Shown piece by piece: positions 16,744 through 23,737 of a stretch of DNA of 64,000 nt. Numbering within the stretch: the stretch's first letter is position 1; each line of letters begins with the position of its first letter. The DNA comes from Demequina zhanjiangensis (lineage in GTDB: Bacteria; Actinomycetota; Actinomycetes; Actinomycetales; Demequinaceae). The position numbers and the translations under genes are program-made. The stretch covers positions 496,001 through 560,000 of the forward strand of contig NZ_JAUHPV010000001.1 of assembly GCF_030418315.1 (NCBI RefSeq), read 5' to 3'. Under the pieces are notes generated by a model that saw only the letters and a list, made by a program, of their open reading frames with translations, had not been told where the DNA came from and did not search any database.

Positions 16744-17448
16744 ATGAGCCCCATCGAATCCGTCGCCTCGATGCAGGTGCGCATGGCCCAGATCTCGACG
16801 CTCGTGTCGCCCACCTCCGCAGCCACGTCGCGCGCGGGGGCCACCGGGTCAGGCACGGGCGCAGAGTTCGCCTCCTCGCTTGCGAACGCCGTCGGCCTGT
16901 TCAGCGGTGGAGCGTCGGCCTCCGGCATGGGATCGCTGGCTGGTGCGACCTCTCCCTCCGGGATCGCCGCGATGCTCGGCGGTGGCAGCTTCCTGGGCGG
17001 CGTCAGCGGCTCGTCGCAGCTGTCCTCCCTCGCCTCGCTCTTCCCGACCTCACCTGTCGCCGACGCGCCGACGACGCGGACGCCGGAAGGCCCGACGGGC
17101 AAGGACCTCGTCGAAGCGGCGCGCGAGTATCTGGGCGTGAAGTACGTGTGGGGCGGCGAGTCGCTCTCCGAAGGCGGCCTCGACTGCTCCGGCCTCGTCC
17201 TGCGCTCGTTCACCGACCTCGGCGTGGACGGCATCCCCCGCGTCGCCCGCGACCAGGGAAAGATCGGCACCGCCGTCGAGTCCATGGACGACGCGAAGAT
17301 CGGCGACCTCCTCATCTTCGATGGCGGATCCCACATCGGCATCTACATCGGCGACGGGCAGATGATCGACGCGCCCTACCGCGGCAGCTACGTGCAGGAG
17401 CGGAAGGTCTACGAGACTCCCACCGCGATCCGCCGCGTCCTCGGCTGA
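16744..17448 (+). CDS. NlpC/P60 family peptidoglycan hydrolase-like protein
   Basis: The 234-residue protein has a C-terminal NlpC/P60 domain (residues about 120-234): KYVWGGESL, the catalytic Cys148 in GGLDCSGLV and His197 in GSHIGIYIG. The N-terminal half is low-complexity Ala/Ser/Gly-rich with no clear signal peptide; its opening SPIESVASMQVRMAQIS resembles hydrolases found in actinobacterial flagellar clusters (recall, not proof). Export would have to be non-Sec, for example through the flagellar apparatus. GGAGG lies 7 nt before ATG 16744, which is preferred over GTG 16678. Confidence 0.87.
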   Translation: MSPIESVASMQVRMAQISTLVSPTSAATSRAGATGSGTGAEFASSLANAVGLFSGGASASGMGSLAGATSPSGIAAMLGGGSFLGGVSGSSQLSSLASLFPTSPVADAPTTRTPEGPTGKDLVEAAREYLGVKYVWGGESLSEGGLDCSGLVLRSFTDLGVDGIPRVARDQGKIGTAVESMDDAKIGDLLIFDGGSHIGIYIGDGQMIDAPYRGSYVQERKVYETPTAIRRVLG

Positions 17449-17633
17449 CACGGCTTCCGAGCCGCCCAGTGAGCAGCGGCGCGCCGAGCGCCGGGCTGCG
17501 GGTAGGGCGACCGACCTTCCCGCCCGAGGGAGGCTTTGGCGGCACCCCTCACGGCTGAGACTCTCCTTCCGCGTGCTGGATGCGCGAGGCTGAGCGGGTG
17601 AAGCCGTGGGCGTTGACATCGGGAAGGTCGGGC

Positions 17634-18257
17634 ATGGGCACTCGCACGTTCCGGAGCGACGCATGGCGCCGACGCGGGTTCATCCCAGCCTTGGCCGTGA
17701 GTGTGGTCGCACTCATCGCCCTGACCGCTTGCAGCGCCGGCCCCGAAGGTGTCACGGCCGCCGAGCCGACGACCGCGCCCGCATCGTCGGCCGCGACCCA
17801 GAACCCCTCCACGGACGACGAGGTCGTCGCCCCCACCCTCGAATGGGCGGGAAGCGCGAGTCCCGACGCCGACAATCACGCACAGCAGGAAGCGGAGAAC
17901 ACCATGCAGCTCACGATCAACGGCCGGAGCGTGCCCGTGACGCTCGAGGAGAACTCGTCGGTCGACGCGCTGCGCGAGCGACTCACCGACGGACCCGTCA
18001 CTCTCGAGATGGCCGACTACGGCGGCATGGAGAAGGTGGGGCCGCTCGGCTTCGACCTGCCCACCAACAACGTCCGCATCACCACCGCGCCAGGCGACGT
18101 GATCCTCTACCAGGGCAGCGCGCTCGTCATCTACTACGGCCCCAACACCTGGAGCTTCACCCGGCTCGGCCGTCTTGAAGGTCTGTCGCAGGCCGAGCTC
18201 GAGAGCCTGCTGAACGCGGGCGGCGGCCCCATCACCGTCACCCTCTCGCTCGACTGA
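17634..18257 (+). CDS. Lipoprotein with cyclophilin-like domain
   Basis: The 207-residue protein has a signal peptide with an Arg-rich n-region and the lipobox LTAC at about residues 29-32, then an Ala/Thr/Ser-rich linker (about 60 residues) and a cyclophilin-like domain (from MQLTINGRSVPVTLEENSS to the end) with GPLGFDLPTNN and YYGPNTWSFTRLGRLEG. These small cyclophilin-like domains (TM1367-like) have unknown biochemistry. GGGAAGG lies 6 nt before ATG 17634; an ATG at 17580 is in frame but poorly supported. Confidence 0.8.
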   Translation: MGTRTFRSDAWRRRGFIPALAVSVVALIALTACSAGPEGVTAAEPTTAPASSAATQNPSTDDEVVAPTLEWAGSASPDADNHAQQEAENTMQLTINGRSVPVTLEENSSVDALRERLTDGPVTLEMADYGGMEKVGPLGFDLPTNNVRITTAPGDVILYQGSALVIYYGPNTWSFTRLGRLEGLSQAELESLLNAGGGPITVTLSLD

Positions 18258-18347
18258 GACTGGACGCATTCCCGTCCCGGGTGGCTCTGCTGGGGCCCCT
18301 CCTGGGGGAGACTCGGATGCCTGCCGTCGTCGTTCTAGCGTCGGCAT

Positions 18348-18743
18348 ATGACTACTACCGAGCACCACGCACCCCGTGAGCTCGCGGAGGACGCCGTCCG
18401 CCGCTACGCCACCGCCATGTCCGCACGCGACGTCGACGCGCTGACCGCCCTCTTCGCGGCCGACGCGACCCGCGAGGACCCGATCGGCACGCCTGTCGCG
18501 ACCGGAGCCGACGAGATCCGCAAGGCCTTCGCATCAGTCCTGCCGTCAGACGGGACGACCGTCGAGTTCGCGCGCGGAGACCTTCGCGGCGCAGGTCCTG
18601 CAGTCGCGTTCCCCTTCACGTACACCGCGACCCCGCCGCGAGGCCCCATCGCCCGCCAGCGCGGCATCGATGTGGTCACCGTGAACGAGGACGGGCTGAT
18701 CCAGAGCCTCGTCGCCTACTGGGGCGCAGAGGACGCGGACTGA
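18348..18743 (+). CDS. SnoaL/NTF2-like protein
   Basis: The 131-residue alpha+beta barrel protein of the nuclear-transport-factor-2-like superfamily has the typical start (YATAMSARDVDALTALFAADAT) and DPIGTPVATGADEIRKAF, with a C-terminal strand ending QSLVAYWG. Members are isomerases, hydrolases or binding proteins, so no substrate can be given. TAGCGT lies 6 nt before ATG 18348, again a leaderless arrangement. Confidence 0.75.
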   Translation: MTTTEHHAPRELAEDAVRRYATAMSARDVDALTALFAADATREDPIGTPVATGADEIRKAFASVLPSDGTTVEFARGDLRGAGPAVAFPFTYTATPPRGPIARQRGIDVVTVNEDGLIQSLVAYWGAEDAD

Positions 18744-18749
18744 CCCGGG

Positions 18750-19055
18750 TCAGGCGCGTGGAGGCGTCGGCCTGACGTCGGCGGTGCCGAGCTCGTCGTC
18801 CAGGCGATCTCGCCACGACGCGTCGGCCAGCCCCGCGCGATCCAGAAGGTCCCGCCAGTCCGACGCCGCATGCTCCAGCGCGTCGGCCAGCATCGAGCGA
18901 TTGCCGCGCGCGACCAGCAGCACCGCCGCATGGACCCGTTCCGCATCGGTGTGGACATCCACCGGCAGTCGCTCGAGCGCGCTCAGCACCTGAGGCGCGG
19001 ACGCACCGAAGTCGTCAGAGATGCGCTCGGAGACACGATCGGAGACGACAGGCAT
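18750..19055 (-). CDS. Small orphan protein, paralogue of the 20232-20516 product
   Basis: The 101-residue soluble, mostly helical protein is not a family I can name. It aligns along its length with the 94-residue product at 20232-20516: both have S-R-SERIS/SRRIS, then ERV-AAV-L-ARG, then D-RD-L---GLA---W--RL--E-G. The pair brackets the accessory pocket. The converging SnoaL gene ends 6 bp away. Nothing indicates a function; a small regulatory or structural role is possible. Confidence 0.6.
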   Translation of the reverse strand: MPVVSDRVSERISDDFGASAPQVLSALERLPVDVHTDAERVHAAVLLVARGNRSMLADALEHAASDWRDLLDRAGLADASWRDRLDDELGTADVRPTPPRA

Positions 19056-19168
19056 GCGGGCGATTCTCGCACGCCCTGCCGCCCCCGCCGCGCGTACGCT
19101 GGAGATGTCCGGAGCGACGGCTCCCACGCCCGTGCGAGCCGACCCGGCCCACCTCGGAGAAGAGGTGC

Positions 19169-19546
19169 ATGGACATGAGCACAGCAGTCCCGCATCCCGC
19201 CGCACCGCATCACGCGCGCGGTTCGGCGATGCACAAGGCATGGTGGTCGCTCGGGCTCATCCCCGTCGGCCTGCTCGCCGCGTTCCTCGTGGGTGAGGCG
19301 ATACCCGCCCTCCTCGGATACGACATCGCCAGCACCACCCCGCCCTGGTGGGTCATGGCCCTCGCGCTGCTCGGCTCGCTGATCGCGCTCGCACTGCCGT
19401 TGCCGATCACGTGGCGGTTCAGCCGCGCGGCCCGAGCCCAGGGCGAGCACGGGTCGAGGGAGCCGTTGATCGTCGCGGGTGCATTCGTCGGGATCTTCGC
19501 GGCGGTCACCCTCTTCAGCGGGCTGGTGCGGCTGGCGCTTGAGTAG
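19169..19546 (+). CDS. Predicted membrane protein, three helices
   Basis: The 125-residue protein has a His/Pro-rich N-terminus and three hydrophobic segments (about residues 27-47, 59-81 and 100-122). GGAG at 19156-19159 lies 9 nt before ATG 19169; ATG 19175 is an equally possible start. No family recognised. It is the last gene before the accessory pocket. Confidence 0.65.
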   Translation: MDMSTAVPHPAAPHHARGSAMHKAWWSLGLIPVGLLAAFLVGEAIPALLGYDIASTTPPWWVMALALLGSLIALALPLPITWRFSRAARAQGEHGSREPLIVAGAFVGIFAAVTLFSGLVRLALE

Positions 19547-19720
19547 TAGTCAGGGAGGAGACCGGCAATCCGTCTGGCTGCTGGTCCGCGCTTGCGCGTG
19601 CCCGTGCCCGCGTGTGCCGCTCCGGGGGACTGGCACCGTGCACAACTGACTGAGAATCGGGCACGAGAGGGTCAGTGACCTGGAGCCTTGCACGCTCCAC
19701 TTCGCTTCTCCAGTCACTTC

Positions 19721-19738
19721 TGCACGCTCGAGCGTGCA
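19721..19738. repeat. Perfect 18-bp palindrome
   Basis: TGCACGCTCGAGCGTGCA reads identically on both strands. A further half-site TTGCACGCTC occurs at 19688-19697, inverted relative to GAGCGTGCAA at 19730-19739. It lies in the 236-bp non-coding gap 19547-19782 between converging genes. It could be a protein-binding site or a recombination site; it is 45 bp past the 3' end of the gene at 19783-20151. Confidence 0.8.
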
Positions 19739-19782
19739 AGCGCGTTCTTGACAAGCTAATGCGGTACCGGTTGCTTCGTCGG

Positions 19783-20151
19783 CTAGAAGTCTTCTAGGTC
19801 GAAAGTGAAGGTGAGTTCGCCAAGAATCACCGGCTCGTCGACATAGCTCTGGATCTCGAGGCCGATGACGTCATCGCCGCTGTTCCAGGCGATGAGACCC
19901 GCCACGATCTCGCCGCTACTGTCGCATGCCTTTGCCGACACAGGTAGCCGTGACAGCTGGACGTGGGACCGCTCGATTCGCACCGGTGAGAGGTCGAAGT
20001 CCGCGCATGTGCCGCACGAGCATGTGGTACGCGCTCGGGCCGTTGGTGCGACCTCACCGGTGTCGCCAGTGAGCCGGTTCCACGAGTCGAGCCACGCCTG
20101 CAGCAGCGCTCGCTCTTCGGCTGTGGGCTCTCGCCAGGTGCCCTTCTCCAT
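19783..20151 (-). CDS. Orphan protein with CSCGTC motif
   Basis: The 122-residue protein has an N-terminal helical part (ERALLQAWLDSW), a Cys-rich centre CSCGTCADFDL, and a C-terminal beta-rich end (GLEIQSYVD). The overall form resembles a family of about 120-residue actinobacterial proteins with a C-x-CG-C--(V/F)DL motif that I recall only as hypothetical; the cysteines could bind a metal. Base composition is less GC-rich than the flanking core genes. No clear RBS is seen. Confidence 0.6.
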   Translation of the reverse strand: MEKGTWREPTAEERALLQAWLDSWNRLTGDTGEVAPTARARTTCSCGTCADFDLSPVRIERSHVQLSRLPVSAKACDSSGEIVAGLIAWNSGDDVIGLEIQSYVDEPVILGELTFTFDLEDF

Positions 20152-20195
20152 GGCGAAAGGCTAGCTTGAGCGCTGCGTTGAGCCCACGCATCAAC

Positions 20196-20558
20196 TGGTC
20201 CGGCAAGCCCGCTAGTTGTTAATCCACCCGGTTAGCTGTCGGCCGACCCAAACTCGGATTCGAGGCGTGAGGCCCAGTCCTCGTTCGCGAGTCCGCTGGC
20301 CGCGAGAATGTCCCGGTAGTCAGTCTCGGCAAGGTCCACAGCGTCGACGACCCTGTCGAGTTGCCCCCTTGCGGCGAGCACAACGGCGGCCTGGACGCGC
20401 TCATGGTCGACCGAGCCCATCAGGCGCATGGTGGAAAGCAGTTCGGTCACACCTTCCGCGTCTCGGCTGAAGTCCCGTGAAATGCGGCGTGAGATGCGCT
20501 GAGAGACATCGGTCATGATTCGCAGTCTTGCATAGCGGCGGCTTGGTCCGGCAAGCCC
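20196..20558. repeat. 15-bp direct repeats flanking an orphan gene
   Basis: TGGTCCGGCAAGCCC occurs at 20196-20210 and again, identical and in the same orientation, at 20544-20558. The copies are 348 bp apart and bracket the orphan gene 20232-20516 closely on both sides (21 bp and 27 bp from its ends). This could be a target duplication, a recombination footprint or a shared regulatory element. Confidence 0.75.
20232..20516 (-). CDS. Small orphan protein, paralogue of the 18750-19055 product
   Basis: The 94-residue soluble helical protein is MTDVSQRISRRIS to ESEFGSADS. Aligned with the 101-residue product at 18750-19055 it shares the ERVQAAVVLAARG core and the RDILAASGLA-W-RLE-EFG ending; the two are clearly homologous but diverged. 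It is bracketed by 15-bp direct repeats, which may reflect separate acquisition or duplication. No RBS of note. Function unknown. Confidence 0.6.
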   Translation of the reverse strand: MTDVSQRISRRISRDFSRDAEGVTELLSTMRLMGSVDHERVQAAVVLAARGQLDRVVDAVDLAETDYRDILAASGLANEDWASRLESEFGSADS

Positions 20559-20632
20559 TCTGCGCTTCAAGGCACCCAAATTGTTCTATGCGGAGAGGCC
20601 CTCGCACGCCGTCTGTCCGGCATGCTGGACCT

Positions 20633-21004
20633 ATGCGCCGATGGTTTGCACGATCAACCCGAAGTCGAGACTGGGACCGTAAGGTCGAAGCGGTTCGAGC
20701 AGAGAGTCTCGCTCGGGAGCGAGCGCTTGTTGGCCAGGAAGAGTTGGTCGCGCGTGTCGAAGAGTTGCTGTTTCGACATGACCCGATCGGAATCAACTTC
20801 GAGGAGAACACTGACGAGTATCGGGCTGAGGCACAGACCATTGTGATGCGCTTGCCCGAAGCGGCAGACGTCGATGACCTCCGCCGCATCGTCCACGAGG
20901 AGTTCGTCCGCTGGTTCGATGCTCAGGTTGCTGGGCCACCGGAGCGCTACGCTGCGATCGCGCGCGAGATATGGGCGCTCTCCGAAGGCACTGTGTCGGA
21001 GTAG
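20633..21004 (+). CDS. Orphan acidic protein, DUF1871-like pattern
   Basis: The 123-residue protein has a charged N-terminal helix, then LLFRHDPIGINFEENTDEY, EAQTIVMRLPEA and LRRIVHEEFVRWFD. The DP-G-----DEY...EA order resembles DUF1871-like proteins often met beside toxin or immunity genes; this is a resemblance, not a firm match. ATG 20633 has CATGCT 6 nt upstream and no RBS. A hairpin (21021-21037) follows the stop. Composition is less GC-rich than core genes. Confidence 0.55.
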   Translation: MRRWFARSTRSRDWDRKVEAVRAESLARERALVGQEELVARVEELLFRHDPIGINFEENTDEYRAEAQTIVMRLPEAADVDDLRRIVHEEFVRWFDAQVAGPPERYAAIAREIWALSEGTVSE

Positions 21005-21020
21005 AGCTCCGGTGCGGCCC

Positions 21021-21037
21021 AACGCGCGTGGCGCGTT
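21021..21037 (+). terminator. Hairpin after the 20633-21004 gene
   Basis: AACGCGC (21021-21027) and GCGCGTT (21031-21037) pair perfectly around a 3-nt loop and are followed by CTTC, 17 nt past the stop. Confidence 0.55.
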
Positions 21038-21275
21038 CTTCACTTGAATCTGCAACGTAACTGGTCAGCCACCCAGACCCCTCCGGCCATTCGATAGCGG
21101 CTAGCCCCAGGCGGTTCCGGGTTCGGTCAAGCCCGATCACTCAGAGGCAACGTAACCATGTGCATGCGCGGCGAGCGCATCCCACAGCCCCGCGCTTGCG
21201 CACGGGCTTGACGGGTTCCGGGTTCGCCGGAGACTTGCCTGCTCGGGTGGCAGGATCTCGAAGGTGCCGAGCGGG

Positions 21276-21316
21276 GGCCGGGTGCGCCAGCGGCGCGAGC
21301 CGCGCGCCACCCGGCC
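21276..21316. repeat. Compound stem-loop with GCGA tetraloop
   Basis: GGCCGGGTG (21276-21284) pairs with CACCCGGCC (21308-21316); inside, GCGGC (21290-21294) pairs with GCCGC (21299-21303) closed by a GCGA tetraloop. GNRA-type loop capping suggests an RNA structure or a mobile palindromic element. Confidence 0.6.
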
Positions 21317-21479
21317 TCGCCGGCCCTCTCACAGTGCGTACCGGGTGGGGGTGGATTAGCGCATAGTCGGCAAGCCGGCCTGAGTCACGCCCAAGGGCAC
21401 TCAACTACCCGCCAGATGCGCGCACTTCCGAGAACGGGCACTGGCCATCCCGAAACAGCCGACGCGGGTGGTGACGCGG

Positions 21480-21580
21480 CGGTGGGTGACCCGCAAGGCG
21501 TGACACGCCGTGGAAAGCGACGGTGGGTGACCCCGGAGCGGCGAAACGGCGCTGAAAGCGGCGGTGAGTGACCCGCTTGG
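21480..21580. repeat. 41-bp tandem repeat, about 2.5 copies
   Basis: Units at 21480-21520 and 21521-21561 have the same 41-bp length, start CGGTGGGTGACCC, and end in a G-AAAGCG element; a third partial copy (CGGTGAGTGACCC) runs to about 21580. The array sits immediately downstream of the guaD stop. Confidence 0.75.
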
Positions 21581-21591
21581 GGGAGAGGGCG

Positions 21592-23028
21592 TTAGAGCTC
21601 CGGCGCGATCGTCTCGCGGCCTTGCACGTAGACGCCGGCGATCGCCGGCTGGCGCAGGCCGACGAGGAGGGTGAACAGCTCTTCGAGCGTCGCCTGCTCC
21701 TCGTCATCTGAGCGGATGCCCATGGTGAGCATCCCGTCCAGCGGCTCCCACAGCGCCTTGTCGATCAGCAGGAAGTCCGCGTCCTTGCCCGGGTCGAAGT
21801 TGCCGAACGCATGCTCCATGTCGAGCGCCCGCGCGCCTGCGAGGGTCGCGGCGAACAGCAGCTCGGCGGGATGCAGCGCCGTGCCGTCGTCCCCGGGCTC
21901 CGAGATGTGGACCTTGTAGCAGTCGCCCGCGACGCGGGAGATCAGCCACTCGTCACCCGCGCCGATGTCGGTGCCGAGCGACACGTTCACTCCCGACGCG
22001 ACGGTCGCCCGCCACGGCATCGTCCCCGAGCCCAGGAACAGCTGGGAGGTGGGGCAGTGCGCGATCGACGTGCCCGTCTCCGCCATGCGGGCGAGCTCCT
22101 CGGGCTGGCAGTGCACCGCGTGGGCGAGCGTCGACCGCCGGCCCAGCAGCGAGGAGCCGCCCACCTTGGAGCCCTCCTCGAACCGGCCGTCGTACGTGTC
22201 GAGGTACGTCTGTGTGCCGTAGGCGCCGAGGACGGCCGCGATCTCGCCGTCGCCCTTCCGGTTGTTCTCGTTGAGGTGCGAGTGGAAGTAGACGCCCTTG
22301 CCGCGCGCCTCGTCGTACAGCTCGCCCATGGCGGCGAGCGTCTGACGCGTGACGGACAAGGAGAAGCGGGGCACGATGCCCACCTGGACGCGTGCGGTGC
22401 GGGGGTCGCCGGTGTCGACGGCGTGCCAGCGGTCGATCTCGTCGGCCACCATCGAGATGGCCTCCTTCTCGCCGGTCAGCAGGGCCGACGCGGCGGCGGG
22501 GCCCACGGTCTGCACGCCACGGCCGGAGACGACGCGCAGGCCCGCCTTGAGCGTCTCCTCGTACAGCGCATCCTGAGCCACGGGGAAGGCCGAGCCGAAG
22601 ACCATGGCTGCGGTCGTGCCGGCCGCGATGCGGCGCCGGGTGAAGTAGCGAGCGGCGCGGTGCGCGAAGTCGGGATCGGCGAACTGGCCCTCGGTGGGGA
22701 AGATGCAGTGCTCGAGCCATTCGAGCAGCTGGCCGCCGCCGTGCGCCGCCGTCGCGTACGACTGCGGGTAGTGCACGTGGCCGTCCACGAAGCCCGGCAG
22801 CAGGTAGTCCGCGCGGGTCACGGGAGCGTCGACGTGCTCCGCGGGCAACGAGGCGAAGTCTCCGATCCAGGCGACCCGGCCGTCGGCGTCGACCACGAGA
22901 GCGCCGTCGGGGAGGGAGACGAGGTGCGAGGCGACCTCCTGCTGTGCGGGAGTGCCTGCGATGTGGAAGATGTGTGCGCGGTAGACGCGCGTCCGCCCGG
23001 GCGCTGCGGGGCCTGAGGGGATCTGCAT
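21592..23028 (-). CDS. guaD: Guanine deaminase
   Basis: The 478-residue amidohydrolase has DGHVHYPQ (metal His84 and His86), FHSHLNEN, AHAVHCQPEEL and GTDIGAG with the metal Asp, the layout of GuaD. It deaminates guanine to xanthine, linking DeoD phosphorolysis to the xanthine dehydrogenase at 29.8-33.3 kb. AGGAG lies 9 nt before the ATG at 23028. Related enzymes accept other aminopurines, but the length and VHYPQ motif favour guanine. It is transcribed alone, away from the nrd operon. Confidence 0.93.
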   Translation of the reverse strand: MQIPSGPAAPGRTRVYRAHIFHIAGTPAQQEVASHLVSLPDGALVVDADGRVAWIGDFASLPAEHVDAPVTRADYLLPGFVDGHVHYPQSYATAAHGGGQLLEWLEHCIFPTEGQFADPDFAHRAARYFTRRRIAAGTTAAMVFGSAFPVAQDALYEETLKAGLRVVSGRGVQTVGPAAASALLTGEKEAISMVADEIDRWHAVDTGDPRTARVQVGIVPRFSLSVTRQTLAAMGELYDEARGKGVYFHSHLNENNRKGDGEIAAVLGAYGTQTYLDTYDGRFEEGSKVGGSSLLGRRSTLAHAVHCQPEELARMAETGTSIAHCPTSQLFLGSGTMPWRATVASGVNVSLGTDIGAGDEWLISRVAGDCYKVHISEPGDDGTALHPAELLFAATLAGARALDMEHAFGNFDPGKDADFLLIDKALWEPLDGMLTMGIRSDDEEQATLEELFTLLVGLRQPAIAGVYVQGRETIAPEL

Positions 23029-23399
23029 GCGGGGCTGCTCCTGCGAGTCGACGGACGGGTCCAGGGGTCCGGGTCGTGAGGGACGGCCCCGGTGCGCCCC
23101 AGGGGGCTCGGTCGCAGGGCCGCGGCCGAGTCGCGCAGGAACACGCTATGCGATGTTGATTTCCTCGACATTACGGGGGTGGCGGTGGGGTCTCTGCGGA
23201 CGCTGCGACACGCCGAGGCCGCCGATCTGGCGCAGATTCGTGAGCCGTTTCGCGCGTCCCGAAACGACCCACGGGGAACGTACGCAGGGCCTCCGGCGTG
23301 TCGCCTGCGTGTCGTCGGCGTGTCGTCGGCGTGTCCTTCTCGGGGTCTGCCAGGGCTGGAGTCGCGTTTGTCAGACCCCGATGCAAGAATTCTTCTACG
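23029..23399. other. Long intergenic region between guaD and nrdH
   Basis: No gene is supported in this part of the 458-bp gap. It contains an 11-bp tandem repeat (23298-23336), an inverted repeat CGGGGTCTG/CAGACCCCG (23341-23349 with 23372-23380) and the palindrome AAGAATTCTT (23385-23394), directly upstream of the NrdR-controlled promoter. The divergent guaD promoter must also lie here. Confidence 0.7.
23298..23336. repeat. 11-bp tandem repeat, 3.5 copies
   Basis: GTGTCGCCTGC is followed by two copies of GTGTCGTCGGC and a partial GTGTCC. Eleven bases is close to one helical turn, so the array presents its sequence on one face of the helix. It lies about 65-100 bp upstream of the nrd promoter. 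Confidence 0.75.
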
Positions 23400-23454
23400 A
23401 CACACCATGTTGTGTCGGTTGACGCGTCATCACCCCATATATAGTGTTGCTCGC
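23400..23454 (+). promoter_or_regulatory. nrdHIEF promoter with two NrdR boxes
   Basis: Box 1, ACACACCATGTTGTGT (23400-23415), and box 2, ACCCCATATATAGTGT (23432-23447), match the NrdR consensus at about 13 and 14 of 16 positions, separated by 16 nt (32 bp centre to centre). A -35 TTGACG (23419-23424) and -10 TAGTGT (23442-23447) have a 17-bp spacer, so box 2 covers the -10 and box 1 abuts the -35. This is the classical layout for ATP/dATP-responsive NrdR repression. Confidence 0.85.
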
Positions 23455-23486
23455 CCCAAGGGACTCATCCTCGAAAGGAACCGCTC

Positions 23487-23723
23487 ATGACGATCTCGGT
23501 CTACTCCAAGCCCCAGTGCGTGCAGTGCACGGCCACCAAGAAGGCGCTTGAGCGCGCTGAGATCGAGTTCGAGATCTTTGACGTCACCGAGGACCAGGAC
23601 GCCTACAACACCGTCATGGACCTGGGCTACTTGCAGGCGCCCGTCGTCATCGCCGGCGACGAGCACTGGTCGGGCTTCCAGCCGGACCGCATCGCGGCCC
23701 TCGCCGAGCGGGTCGCCTCCTAG
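23487..23723 (+). CDS. nrdH: NrdH glutaredoxin-like redoxin
   Basis: The 78-residue redoxin has the CVQC active site (Cys11 and Cys14) and the GFQPDRI ending typical of NrdH. It is the specific electron donor to the class Ib ribonucleotide reductase encoded by nrdEF in the same operon. GAAAGGA precedes ATG 23487. Expression is expected to be repressed by NrdR through the boxes at 23400-23447. Confidence 0.97.
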   Translation: MTISVYSKPQCVQCTATKKALERAEIEFEIFDVTEDQDAYNTVMDLGYLQAPVVIAGDEHWSGFQPDRIAALAERVAS

Positions 23724-23737
23724 CGGAGCCCTTCGTC

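Larger units (their letters stand above)
21005..21591. other. 587-bp non-coding, hairpin- and repeat-rich stretch
   Basis: I see no convincing gene here; open frames lack RBS and have atypical composition. Contents: a 7-bp hairpin at 21021-21037; GCAACGTAAC repeated at 21052-21061 and 21147-21156; GGTTCCGGGTTCG repeated at 21113-21125 and 21214-21226, so two loosely conserved units of about 95-100 bp stand side by side; a 9-bp stem with nested GCGGC/GCCGC hairpin and GCGA tetraloop at 21276-21316; and a 41-bp tandem repeat at 21480-21580. It closes the accessory pocket just before guaD. Confidence 0.7.

Noticed and set aside
20633..21004. Calling this gene a toxin-antitoxin or immunity gene
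   Set aside because: Only a loose DUF1871-like resemblance; no toxin partner is adjacent.
20160..21060. Integron-type attC sites around the orphan genes
   Set aside because: I looked for RYYYAAC and GTTRRRY core sites bracketing hairpins; isolated partial matches occur but no proper paired core sites, and no integron integrase is visible.
21141..21404. Small minus-strand open frame in the repeat-rich spacer
   Set aside because: Arg/Pro/Ala-rich product, no RBS, overlaps the compound hairpin and repeats; treated as non-coding.
23171..23386. Minus-strand open frame in the guaD-nrdH gap
   Set aside because: It covers the tandem repeats and inverted repeats, has no RBS and no sensible protein composition.
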